The notes below the pieces were generated by a model. The model was not told the origin of the DNA. It did no database searches and saw only the letters and a program-made list of their open reading frames with translations. From assembly GCA_037189645.1 (NCBI GenBank), contig JBBCIY010000010.1, positions 1-64,000 on the forward strand: 64,000 nucleotides of DNA, written 5' to 3'. Shown piece by piece: positions 25,894-33,862 of this stretch. Position 1 is the stretch's first letter; each line of letters begins with the position of its first letter. Source of the stretch: Taishania sp037189645. Its GTDB lineage: Bacteria > Bacteroidota > Bacteroidia > Flavobacteriales_D > Crocinitomicaceae. Position numbers and translations under genes: made by a program.

Positions 25894-26178
25894 CTATTTC
25901 ACTTTCTTCACTTCGATGATCCCTTCGTGCGGGTAAGCCATCAGGCAGGCAGGCACATTCTTATCACACTGATCGATCTTTTTATACCGCACCGACACAG
26001 TAATACCCTCCGGATAAGCGGATAGCTTTTCATAATTACATACATAGTGGTCTTTGCTGTCGATCCGGAGGTAAGTACCTGTACAGTTCCTGACGATAGT
26101 GGCGTTGTTCTTCCAGGATTCTTTTTTACAGGCAAAAAACAATGCTGAACAAACGATCAAAAAACAAATTGCCTTCAT
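25894..26178 (-). CDS. Small lipoprotein, unknown function
   Basis: A 94-residue protein with a lipoprotein signal (SALFFAC, Cys17) followed by Lys-Lys. The mature part has four cysteines (CTG, HYVCNYE, QCDK, PACL), which suggests two disulfides in a small beta-rich domain. The sequence GTYLRIDSKDHYVCNYE resembles small Bacteroidota lipoproteins with no known role. It follows the SDR gene by 43 bp and has an AGGAG ribosome site, unusual for this phylum. Confidence 0.7.
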   Translation of the reverse strand: MKAICFLIVCSALFFACKKESWKNNATIVRNCTGTYLRIDSKDHYVCNYEKLSAYPEGITVSVRYKKIDQCDKNVPACLMAYPHEGIIEVKKVK

Positions 26179-26221
26179 AGATATCTCCTTATGTCTCTGT
26201 ATGAACGATTAAAATTCTATT

Positions 26222-26980
26222 TTATTTCCTGGAAAAAACCGTCGCGCTCGCCTGGGCTGTCGGCATAATGACCAGATCGTTTATGGTAACATGCTTCGGA
26301 CAGGTGGCGACAAAATAGATTGTTTCCGCAATGTCTTCCGCCACAAGCGGCTCAAATCCGTCATACGTCGCATCGGCTTTTTGCCGGTCGCCTTTGAACC
26401 GGACCAGAGAGAACTCCGTTTCCGCAGCGCCGGGAGCAATATTGGTGACCTTGATATTGTCATTCACCAGGTCAATGCGCATGGCTCTCGATAGTGCATC
26501 TACCGCATGTTTTGTAGCGCAATAGACATTTCCCATCGGGTACACTTCTTTACCTGCAATGCTTCCGATGTTAAAAATATGTCCGCGCTGCTGTTCCCGG
26601 AAAAACGGAATGATGTTCTTTGAAACATACAGCAACCCTTTGATATTGGTATCAATCATCTGTTCCCAGTCATCGATATTTCCCTGGTCGATCGGCTCCC
26701 GCCCGGCTGCAAGTCCCGCGTTGTTGATCAGGATCGCGATGCGCTGTTTCACTTCACCGGAAAGGGACTGGACAGCATTTTCCACCTGTGCCAGGCTTCT
26801 TACATCAAAGCACAGATCGATCACTTCAATCCCATGAGGAACCAGCTCTGCCTTCAGCCGTTGCAACCGTTCTTTTCTTCTGCCTGTTATAATAATATTG
26901 TATCCCTGAGCAGCGAATTTTCGCGCGCATGCTTCACCAAACCCGGACGTTGCACCGGTAATAAAAACAAAATCAGCCAT
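26222..26980 (-). CDS. SDR-family NAD(P)-dependent oxidoreductase (YdfG-like)
   Basis: A 252-residue cytoplasmic short-chain dehydrogenase. The cofactor motif is TGATSGFG (8-15) followed by GRRKERL (33-39), where the two arginines favour NADP(H). NNAG is at 86-89, and the catalytic residues are S140, Y153 and K157. The whole sequence matches the YdfG group of serine / 3-hydroxy acid dehydrogenases. It overlaps the upstream membrane-protein gene by 8 bp. Confidence 0.93.
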   Translation of the reverse strand: MADFVFITGATSGFGEACARKFAAQGYNIIITGRRKERLQRLKAELVPHGIEVIDLCFDVRSLAQVENAVQSLSGEVKQRIAILINNAGLAAGREPIDQGNIDDWEQMIDTNIKGLLYVSKNIIPFFREQQRGHIFNIGSIAGKEVYPMGNVYCATKHAVDALSRAMRIDLVNDNIKVTNIAPGAAETEFSLVRFKGDRQKADATYDGFEPLVAEDIAETIYFVATCPKHVTINDLVIMPTAQASATVFSRK

Positions 26981-28442
26981 TTTTAAGTTTTTTCGGGTTG
27001 AACACGATCAGTGTCATACACATCATTGCCAGCTGAACCGGGACTTTATACCGCACAATGGCTCCGATCACCGGGGTTGTCCAGCCGATCAGCAAAATTA
27101 ATATAAATGAGAACACACACAAAGCGATGATCAGATGAAGCTCTTTCCTGCTGACAGTTCTCCGGAAAAAGCAGACAACCGTAATAAATAGCAGCAGCAA
27201 TCCCCATCCGTCTATCACGGACAAACATTTGAACTTCGATTTTGGAGGATCATCCGGATATGGCCGGAGCAACACGTTATTGATGGCCTCCGGGATATTC
27301 GCCAGCAAGGTTTCCGGGGATTCTTCAATGGGCGTAATTTCGATGTAGCTCCCGCTAAATTCGCCATCGTAGATCATTTTCCAGGGTTTTTCGTTGGGAT
27401 AGATCGTGCACCGCTTCTTATCTTTCCTGGCACCGGGTTTGACGTAATCTCCGACCACTTCTTTCGTCAGGAATACCGTCGAATCTGTTTCGTTGATCTC
27501 CACATAAGGCATATCCGCTCCATAGATGATATACACACACGTATCAGCCCGGGCATACACTCCACCTTTCCCGATATTGATGAAATCAAACTGCTGGGAG
27601 GAAAGCTTATCAACTACCGGCTTCATCGGTGACGTAAGCAACGACAACAAAGCCCCTGCAATCATTACTGCCAGGACAGCAACAGCGATACGGGTATCTT
27701 TGATCCACCCGAACAGGAAGTACACAAAGACCGCCGGGATAATACACAGCAAGATATAAGGTTTGATCCCTACCAGGCAGCCTGCCGACAGCAGCAGTAA
27801 AAGTGTTCTTTTAACCGGTTTAAAACTCCCCAGCACCGTATACATGAATAAGCCCATTGAAAAAATGATCAACGGTTCTTTCAAAATCCCGGAGGACCAG
27901 AAAAGCACATTCGGCATCAACAGAAATGCCAGGAAAACAACGGAAGAAGAGAGTTTGACGAATGGTAGCAGGGAAATTGTCATCAGCCTCAGCCCGACAA
28001 GGGAAATAAAGGAGGTAACCATTAGGTGGATAAACACCTCCCCGAATGAAACAAAATGGATCAGCGAATGAAGACGCAGGATATTCCGCGCATCGTTGAA
28101 CCATTTACTGCTGTCCGCATCCCATTGTGTTGTCTCGGAAAGGTATTCAAACAGCAGGGCCCTGTCGTCGAAACCGAATAAAAACCGGAAATATGCCCCT
28201 GGAGATTCGTAAAAGACGGAATTCAGGATCCCGCTGTCTCTCATGAACTCACTTGAATCCGCTGTCAGCTCCCCTACTCCGTAGTGATACGCATAGACAT
28301 ACAGGAAAAAGCACCCGACCAGCACCTTGAGCACAAATCCCAACGGCATCAGCCAGGGTGAAGCATCCGGCAACCTGAAAACAGGGACGAAACGCAGCGT
28401 AGTAATGACCAATAAAAAAAAGAAAACGATATACAGTATCAC
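26973..28442 (-). CDS. Multi-pass membrane protein, unknown
   Basis: A 489-residue protein with about ten membrane helices and one large loop (about 290-410) that contains four cysteines and many charged residues. General layout recalls polysaccharide polymerases or GT-C enzymes, but I do not recognise a family motif. The start is GTG at 28442: a stop lies 28 bp upstream in frame, and a perfect -7 promoter element ends 17 bp before this codon. It overlaps the SDR gene. Confidence 0.75.
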   Translation of the reverse strand: MILYIVFFFLLVITTLRFVPVFRLPDASPWLMPLGFVLKVLVGCFFLYVYAYHYGVGELTADSSEFMRDSGILNSVFYESPGAYFRFLFGFDDRALLFEYLSETTQWDADSSKWFNDARNILRLHSLIHFVSFGEVFIHLMVTSFISLVGLRLMTISLLPFVKLSSSVVFLAFLLMPNVLFWSSGILKEPLIIFSMGLFMYTVLGSFKPVKRTLLLLLSAGCLVGIKPYILLCIIPAVFVYFLFGWIKDTRIAVAVLAVMIAGALLSLLTSPMKPVVDKLSSQQFDFINIGKGGVYARADTCVYIIYGADMPYVEINETDSTVFLTKEVVGDYVKPGARKDKKRCTIYPNEKPWKMIYDGEFSGSYIEITPIEESPETLLANIPEAINNVLLRPYPDDPPKSKFKCLSVIDGWGLLLLFITVVCFFRRTVSRKELHLIIALCVFSFILILLIGWTTPVIGAIVRYKVPVQLAMMCMTLIVFNPKKLKNG

Positions 28443-28459
28443 GCTCCACCAGTTTGCGC

Positions 28460-28467
28460 CAAATATA
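28460..28467 (-). promoter_or_regulatory. -7 element (TATATTTG) for the 28442 operon
   Basis: A perfect TAnnTTTG match on the minus strand 17 bp before the GTG start; it supports that start. Confidence 0.65.
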
Positions 28468-28578
28468 CATTATTAATTGACTTTCCGGTCACTTGCGCGC
28501 CAAGAATGAAGAAATCAGGGTTCTGACTGAAAATCAGTGATCTCTTCGACATTGATTCATCCGTGAATGCCGGGAGAA

Positions 28579-29007
28579 TTACAGTCTCTCCACACGTTCT
28601 TTTAGTTCCCGGTTCATCAGCTCAAAACCTGCTTTTGTAGCTTCAAGGCTGATCAGCCCGACCAGGATTCCCGTAAATTTCTCCCCGTGAAAAAAAGTCG
28701 TTGTTCCATCCTCATTATCTCTTAACCTAAACCGGTGCTCCCCGTCGAACAATCCCCTGAAAAACAGCCTTCCCTTCCATTTCAACTCGCTGCCTTCTGT
28801 CCGGGCAATGACAACGGGCCGGAAGACCATCCGTTTACCTCCCGGAGGGGTTATTTCCACTTTGATCGTATTGTTCACCTCTGCCCTGCCGCTAACGGAC
28901 CTGATAAACGGGTTCCAGTCCGGATAATTTTTAAAATCCGTTAAAACGGACCAGACTTTTTCCGGTGCCGCGTTGATGTTGATCTGTGTTGTGATTTCCT
29001 TTGTCAT
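28579..29007 (-). CDS. SRPBCC-domain protein
   Basis: A 142-residue single-domain cytoplasmic protein of the START/Bet v1-like fold (SRPBCC, polyketide cyclase/AHSA1-like). Typical features are the opening beta strand ending in INAAPEKVWSVLTDFKNYPDWNPFI, alternating strands, and a long C-terminal amphipathic helix (TKAGFELMNRELKERVE). The pocket likely binds a hydrophobic ligand. It is 63 bp downstream of a Crp-type regulator gene. Confidence 0.88.
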   Translation of the reverse strand: MTKEITTQININAAPEKVWSVLTDFKNYPDWNPFIRSVSGRAEVNNTIKVEITPPGGKRMVFRPVVIARTEGSELKWKGRLFFRGLFDGEHRFRLRDNEDGTTTFFHGEKFTGILVGLISLEATKAGFELMNRELKERVERL

Positions 29008-29070
29008 ACCGCTTGTTTTAATTCCCGGTACAAAGATCCTGCATCACCCGGGAAATGCACTTGACAAATA

Positions 29071-29652
29071 TCAAGAATTCAGCGAAGCCGTTTTATTTCT
29101 CACCCGGCTGAATGTTTCCGGGGTCATTCCAAGCATGGAAGCAATATACTGGAGTGGAACCTGGCTGAACAATTCTTTGTTCCGTTCAAAGAAAAAACGG
29201 TAACGCTCTTCGGCAGTCATCGATAGATGTGTAAAAATCCGGTCTTCCAGCATCGTAAAACAGCGGGCAATGAATAATTTTTCCAATACCGACCATCGCG
29301 GAAGCAGGTTCTCCAGTCGCTTGTAATCCTTCCTGTTCAGCGTTACCAGCTCGGTATCGGTCAGCGCCTGGATATTCCAGCGGGCAGGTGTTTCAAAGAC
29401 GAGGCTGGACAGATCCGTCAAGAAAGAATCTTTTGCAGAGATCCATTGCGTCACTTCTTTCCTGTCCGTTTCTACGAAGATCCTCAAAAAACCGGACCGT
29501 ACGAAGCTCAATTTATCGCACCGCCGGCCGGCCTTCACAAAATATTCTCCTTTTTGCATGCTTTCCGTTTCAAACAACGAAACGATCGTATGCAGCTCTT
29601 CCCGGCTAAGTTCACCAAAATACTGCTGTATGCTCTGTTCAAGTTCTTTCAT
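29071..29652 (-). CDS. Crp/Fnr-family transcriptional regulator
   Basis: A 193-residue regulator with an N-terminal cyclic-nucleotide-binding fold (about 20-120, KGEYFVKAGRRCDKLSFVRSGFLRI) and a C-terminal winged helix whose recognition part is PLQYIASMLGMTPETFSRVRNK (about 166-187). The cyclic-nucleotide pocket residues are not those of classical Crp, as usual for this Bacteroidota group. The start at 29652 has a strong AGGAGG five to six bases upstream and directly follows the stop of the membrane protein gene, so I prefer it over the upstream alternative at 29709. Confidence 0.9.
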   Translation of the reverse strand: MKELEQSIQQYFGELSREELHTIVSLFETESMQKGEYFVKAGRRCDKLSFVRSGFLRIFVETDRKEVTQWISAKDSFLTDLSSLVFETPARWNIQALTDTELVTLNRKDYKRLENLLPRWSVLEKLFIARCFTMLEDRIFTHLSMTAEERYRFFFERNKELFSQVPLQYIASMLGMTPETFSRVRNKTASLNS

Positions 29653-29653
29653 A

Positions 29654-30088
29654 TCAATCCTCCTTTTCTTTGAATTGCGGGTTTTCAGTAAAACCGTATG
29701 TCTGAGCAAGCATCAAAAACGCCATTCCTGCAACAGCGCCGGCCAAGCCATAATACGCATCCGTAATATCCATTGTATTGATCACAGGAAGCGCCAATTC
29801 GTAAAGAAAATTCACAGCAATCAGCACTCCTCCCAGCCAAAATATGCTTTTCATCCCTGCCCCCTGCATCAGCCAGAAATACCCCGTTCCGGCATAAAGC
29901 AGGAAAGTAATGGAGAAATTGGAAACATGCGTATAAAAACCGGGAAATGCCGTCATTAAGAACTCCATTCTTAAGTATTCTTTGGTCCTTCCCATAAAAA
30001 GGATGAATGCCCCGGCCACCAGCGCCAAATAAACAGCCGTCAGCCATAATTTAGGGATATATTTTGGTTGAAAACCGGGAAACGCCAT
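29654..30088 (-). CDS. Small four-helix membrane protein, unknown
   Basis: A 144-residue protein with four predicted membrane helices (about 14-31, 52-72, 80-97, 108-128) and an acidic tail. I recognise no enzyme motif; it resembles uncharacterised small membrane proteins of Bacteroidota. It is the first gene of an operon with a Crp-family regulator and the SRPBCC protein; one base separates its stop from the regulator's ATG. Confidence 0.75.
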   Translation of the reverse strand: MAFPGFQPKYIPKLWLTAVYLALVAGAFILFMGRTKEYLRMEFLMTAFPGFYTHVSNFSITFLLYAGTGYFWLMQGAGMKSIFWLGGVLIAVNFLYELALPVINTMDITDAYYGLAGAVAGMAFLMLAQTYGFTENPQFKEKED

Positions 30089-30093
30089 GCGCC

Positions 30094-30114
30094 ATTAATT
30101 TGAAAGCAATTAAT
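30094..30114. promoter_or_regulatory. Inverted repeat ATTAATT-N7-AATTAAT
   Basis: Two perfect 7-bp arms lie in the 5' leader of the membrane protein/Crp operon, between its promoter and start codon. It is a candidate operator, possibly for the operon's own regulator; no binding-site consensus is known for it. Confidence 0.3.
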
Positions 30115-30120
30115 TACCTG

Positions 30121-30128
30121 CAAAAGTA
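30121..30128 (-). promoter_or_regulatory. -7 element (TACTTTTG) for the Crp-family operon
   Basis: A perfect TAnnTTTG match on the minus strand, 32 bp before the start at 30088. Confidence 0.65.
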
Positions 30129-30138
30129 TGAAATTTAC

Positions 30139-30146
30139 TACATTCG
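30139..30146 (+). promoter_or_regulatory. Possible -7 element (TACATTCG) for the aminotransferase
   Basis: One mismatch to TAnnTTTG, 29 bp before the ATG at 30176. It lies only 10 bp from the divergent promoter, so both may share control. Confidence 0.45.
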
Positions 30147-30175
30147 CATTTCTTCATAACACAAAACCATACAGA

Positions 30176-31381
30176 ATGATTCCTTTTTCCCCTCCCCGCA
30201 TTGACCAGAAGGTCATTGATGAAGTAACCGCTGCTTTGCAAAGCGGATGGATCACAACCGGACCGAGAACAAAAACCTTTGAAAAACGCATTTCGGAATA
30301 TTGCGGATGCAAAACGACCGTTGCGGTCAACTCCTGGACAATGGGAATGCAGGTATTGCTGCACTGGTGGGGAATTAAAGAAGGGGATGAAGTCATTTTA
30401 CCGGCATATACCTATTGTGCCAGTGCGAATGTGATCATTCATGCGGGAGCAAAACCCGTAATGGTGGACCTGAATGCGGAAGATTTCAACATCAGCGCTG
30501 AAAAGGTTAAAGCTGCCATTACTCCGAAAACAAAGGCGATCATCGCAGTTGACATTGCAGGATATCCATGCGATTACGACAAATTGTACGATGTGATTGA
30601 GGAAGCAAAAAGCCTTTTCCGGGCAGGTTCCGGACAACAGGAAAAACTGGGAAGGATCCTGCTGATCTCAGACGCAGCGCATAGCTTTGGGGCAACCATG
30701 AACGGGAAACGGAGCGGAAGCCTGGCGGATATTTCCAGCTTTTCCTTCCACGCAGTAAAAAACCTTACAACCGCCGAAGGAGGAGCCCTGTGCTTTAACC
30801 TGCCCGACCAGTTCGACCATGAAGCGATCTACAAACATTTCTGTACACTGATCCTCCACGGACAGTCAAAAGATGCGCTGGCAAAGACACAAAAAGGGAA
30901 TTGGCGCTACGACGTGGAAGATCCCGGGTTCAAATGCAATATGACCGACCTGCAAGCTGCAATAGGCCTGGTGGAACTGGACCGCTACCAGGAAAACCTC
31001 GACCGGAGAAAACACATTTTTGAATGCTATGACCAGGCATTCGCCACAGAAGAATGGGCCATCACTCCGAAATACAGGGACGAGCATAAAGAAACCTGCT
31101 ACCACCTGTACCTGCTCAGGATAAAAGGCATTACGGAAGCCCAGCGGGATGCGATCATGCAGGAAATATTTGACAGGGATGTTTCAGTCAACGTTCATTT
31201 TCAACCTCTGCCGATCTTAACGGCTTATAAGAAAAGGGGCTACAGGATGGAAGATTACCCGGAAACGTGGAATAAATATTCCAATGAGATCTCTCTCCCG
31301 GTATATTTCGACCTGACAGACGAGCAGGTAAGCACTGTAATACATGCCGTAAAGGACGCCTGTAAAGCAATTCTGGGATAA
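30176..31381 (+). CDS. DegT/DnrJ/EryC1/StrS aminotransferase
   Basis: A 401-residue PLP-dependent enzyme of the sugar aminotransferase group. The pyridoxal lysine is K195 in SFHAVKNLTTAEGG, the ring-contacting Asp is D166 in ISDAAHSFGA, and the phosphate-contact region is NSWTMGMQV. The family transfers an amino group to nucleotide-linked keto sugars used in surface glycans or antibiotics. The start at 30176 gives the standard MIPFSPPRID-type N terminus; an ATG at 30128 would precede the promoter. No other nucleotide-sugar gene is nearby, so the product is not predictable. Confidence 0.92.
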   Translation: MIPFSPPRIDQKVIDEVTAALQSGWITTGPRTKTFEKRISEYCGCKTTVAVNSWTMGMQVLLHWWGIKEGDEVILPAYTYCASANVIIHAGAKPVMVDLNAEDFNISAEKVKAAITPKTKAIIAVDIAGYPCDYDKLYDVIEEAKSLFRAGSGQQEKLGRILLISDAAHSFGATMNGKRSGSLADISSFSFHAVKNLTTAEGGALCFNLPDQFDHEAIYKHFCTLILHGQSKDALAKTQKGNWRYDVEDPGFKCNMTDLQAAIGLVELDRYQENLDRRKHIFECYDQAFATEEWAITPKYRDEHKETCYHLYLLRIKGITEAQRDAIMQEIFDRDVSVNVHFQPLPILTAYKKRGYRMEDYPETWNKYSNEISLPVYFDLTDEQVSTVIHAVKDACKAILG

Positions 31382-31395
31382 CATGACACGATTAT

Positions 31396-31426
31396 TTGCT
31401 CATTTCCGGGTTAAATGATACCTTTA
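31396..31426 (+). promoter_or_regulatory. Promoter of the DUF4382 lipoprotein gene
   Basis: A -33 TTG at 31396-31398 and a -7 TACCTTTA at 31419-31426 are separated by 20 bp, close to the Bacteroidota consensus. The start codon is 26 bp further on. Confidence 0.5.
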
Positions 31427-31452
31427 TCGGTAAAATTAAAGACAGAAGAACT

Positions 31453-31995
31453 ATGAAAAAGCTGATTAATAAAATAGTGTATGCGGCATTCATCGCAGTG
31501 ATTTTTGCTTCCTGTAAGAAAGATCCGTCACCATCCATAGAGATTGCCATTGCAGCCGATGATGTTTATCACCAGAACGTTTCTGTCGATATCAGGGAAA
31601 TATGGCTCAATTATGCCACAAAGAAATCAAAATCCGAATGGATGAAACTGGAAATAGCCTCCGGGATCTATGACCTGGCAGACCTGTATGCAGACCAGCG
31701 GGACACCATCATCCTTGCACAGACTTCCATTGAAGACGCCAAAACACTTATCCAGCTTCGCATGATCTTCGGAGGCACCGGCAACTCGATCATCACCCAA
31801 TCCCAGGATACCCTGGATATGGCTGTATCTGCCGAGGGATTAAGCGGTGTAAAGGTCGGGATAAACAGGAATGTCGATGCGGGAAAATACTATGACCTGC
31901 GGCTTTTACTGGCAGGAGATTCCGTTGCCTTGCATGAACCGTCTCCCGTTTTTTCTCCCATTATCCGGGTCGATTCGCTGACAATAAAACCTTAA
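31453..31995 (+). CDS. DUF4382 domain lipoprotein
   Basis: A 180-residue lipoprotein: signal to Cys21 (VIFASC) followed by Lys-Lys-Asp. The mature part is a DUF4382-type beta-sandwich: VSVDIREIWLNY, then a WMKLEIASGIYDLADLYADQRDTIIL stretch and QLRMIFGGTG near the middle. DUF4382 proteins are exported; some carry carboxypeptidase-like domains, but function is unknown. The start at 31453 is chosen because the promoter lies between it and an earlier in-frame ATG (31396). Confidence 0.85.
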   Translation: MKKLINKIVYAAFIAVIFASCKKDPSPSIEIAIAADDVYHQNVSVDIREIWLNYATKKSKSEWMKLEIASGIYDLADLYADQRDTIILAQTSIEDAKTLIQLRMIFGGTGNSIITQSQDTLDMAVSAEGLSGVKVGINRNVDAGKYYDLRLLLAGDSVALHEPSPVFSPIIRVDSLTIKP

Positions 31996-32107
31996 TTTTT
32001 CATTTTGAAAAAAAAGTTTCATTTTGAAGAAAATAAGGCACACTTACGGCACTCATAAAAACAATAAACACCCTTTAAATCAATAAATTAAACAAATGTT
32101 TTTGTTT

Positions 32108-32124
32108 TGGCAATGTATTTGCCA
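32108..32124. promoter_or_regulatory. Palindrome TGGCAA-TGTAT-TTGCCA
   Basis: A perfect inverted repeat of two 6-bp arms around 5 bp, of a size typical for a dimeric repressor site. No regulator can be assigned. Confidence 0.35.
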
Positions 32125-32240
32125 TATAAATAACAACAAAGAAATTAACATCACTATTCATAATTTTTTTGCAATTAAACCACAACTTAGCCTGGTACTT
32201 TACAACTAAAACCTAGGCACTTTTTTACAACTAAACCCTT

Positions 32241-32270
32241 AAGGTTGCTTTTCGGCAACCTTTTTTTATT
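32241..32270 (+). terminator. Strong intrinsic terminator
   Basis: AAGGTTGC and GCAACCTT form a perfect 8-bp stem with a 6-base loop, followed by TTTTTTATT. The nearest upstream gene ends at 31995. Confidence 0.88.
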
Positions 32271-32379
32271 CCGGTAATTTGCATCCGGATTCAACCGCTC
32301 ACCCTAAAAATCAACCATTGGTCCAATAATCTGGCATTATTCGATTAGAATGATTTAATTTGTAAAAAAATTGTAACGA

Positions 32380-33852
32380 ATGAAAAAACTAATTTTGGGA
32401 GTCTTTGCAGGCTTCTGCGCTTTCAGTTTAACCGCTCAACAAAAAATTGAGTTCGTTGAATATGATCTGCCAAATGGCATTCATGTAATCCTGCACCAGG
32501 AGAAATCCACTCCGATTGTTGCTGTTTCCGTATTGTACCATGTCGGGTCAAAAAATGAGAAACCGGACAGAACGGGATTCGCTCACTTCTTCGAGCATTT
32601 GCTGTTTGAAGGATCGAAAAATATCGACCGTGGAGAATACGATAAGCACGTAGAAAAAAATGGAGGGGCATTGAATGCAAATACATCCATGGACCGTACA
32701 TTCTACTTTGAGCTGCTTCCATCCAACCAGCTGGAGCTGGGGTTATGGCTGGAATCTGAACGCATGCTTCATGCAAAAGTAGACAACGTCGGGATCGAAA
32801 CCCAAAGAAGTGTGGTTAAGGAGGAAAAGCGCCAGCGGATCGACAATCAGCCTTACGCTACCTTCTTCACGGAGCTGTTCAAACGACTGTTTCCATCCCA
32901 CCCATACAACTGGCAGCCGATCGGTAGCATGGAGCACCTGGATGCGGCGCAGGAAGAAGACTATATTGATTTCTACCAGACATTTTATGTCCCGTCCAAC
33001 GCAACACTTTCCATCGCGGGAGATATTGACATTGAGCAGACAAAAAAATGGATCGAAAAATACTTCGGAAGCATTCCGAAAGGACAGGCGATCAACTTAT
33101 ACCGTGATTTCCTGAGCTTATCCGATGCAGACTTCTCTAAGAAATACAGTGTGGAAAAATCAATTTTTGATGACAAAGACTTTTTCAGCTCTAAAAATGC
33201 AAAGGCAAAAGCCATCATTGCGGAATACGCTAAAAAGCCGACCACTGTTACCCAACCGGGAAAACCGACTGAAAAGCCAACTTCAGTGATCAAGGAAACA
33301 GTGTATGACAACATTCAGCTGCCGGCATTGTTCATTGGGTACGTATTCCCTGAGCAGACCAATGAAGACATCTATGCCCTGGAGCTGATGAACGCCGTAC
33401 TTTCCGGAGGTTCCAGTTCACGCATCAACAAAGAGGTCGTTGAACGCAAACAATTGGCGACAATGGCTTTCTCATTCGGATACGGACTGGAAGACGCAGG
33501 AGTAGGTATCTTCGCTGCAATTGCTTCAAAAGACATCGCGCTGGACGACATCCAGAAAGAATTTGACGCGCAGATCGAAAAGATCCAGAATGAACTGATC
33601 ACACAGGAAGAATTTGAAAAAGTACGGAACCAGTTCGAAAACCAATCCGTTTCTTCCTACTCTACGATCGCAGGGATCAGCGAAGGACTGGCAGACGCGC
33701 ACGTATATTACGGAAGCGCGAACTACATCAATGTGGAGCTGGAAAAATACATGAAAGTAACACGTGAGGACATCCAGCGTGTGGCGAAAAAATACCTGAC
33801 CAAAGATGCACGTGTTATCCTGCACTATTTACCAAAAGAAGAATCTAAATAA
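32380..33852 (+). CDS. M16 zinc peptidase, catalytic subunit
   Basis: A 490-residue exported peptidase. Signal peptide 1-20 (FSLTAQ). The inverted zinc motif HxxEH is present as H69-F-F-E72-H73, with the distal zinc Glu at 148/149 in SVVKEEKRQRID, so this half is catalytically complete. The length matches M16B single-unit enzymes that work with a second, inactive unit. The acidic-basic linker near 260-300 (many Lys, Thr and Pro) joins the N and C halves. It degrades peptides in the periplasm, by family inference. The partner gene begins 10 bp later. Confidence 0.95.
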   Translation: MKKLILGVFAGFCAFSLTAQQKIEFVEYDLPNGIHVILHQEKSTPIVAVSVLYHVGSKNEKPDRTGFAHFFEHLLFEGSKNIDRGEYDKHVEKNGGALNANTSMDRTFYFELLPSNQLELGLWLESERMLHAKVDNVGIETQRSVVKEEKRQRIDNQPYATFFTELFKRLFPSHPYNWQPIGSMEHLDAAQEEDYIDFYQTFYVPSNATLSIAGDIDIEQTKKWIEKYFGSIPKGQAINLYRDFLSLSDADFSKKYSVEKSIFDDKDFFSSKNAKAKAIIAEYAKKPTTVTQPGKPTEKPTSVIKETVYDNIQLPALFIGYVFPEQTNEDIYALELMNAVLSGGSSSRINKEVVERKQLATMAFSFGYGLEDAGVGIFAAIASKDIALDDIQKEFDAQIEKIQNELITQEEFEKVRNQFENQSVSSYSTIAGISEGLADAHVYYGSANYINVELEKYMKVTREDIQRVAKKYLTKDARVILHYLPKEESK

Positions 33853-33862
33853 TTGACGAGCG

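Larger units (their letters stand above)
31996..32379. other. Intergenic region (384 bp) with repeats, palindrome and terminator
   Basis: AT-rich. It holds a 12-bp direct repeat TTTCATTTTGAA (31998-32009 and 32017-32028), a palindrome TGGCAA-N5-TTGCCA (32108-32124), a second 12-bp direct repeat TTTACAACTAAA (32199-32210 and 32224-32235) and a strong plus-strand terminator (32241-32270). No protein frame is convincing. The terminator is 245 bp beyond the lipoprotein stop, so the region is either a long 3' UTR or a small RNA gene of about 140 bases or less. Confidence 0.5.
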
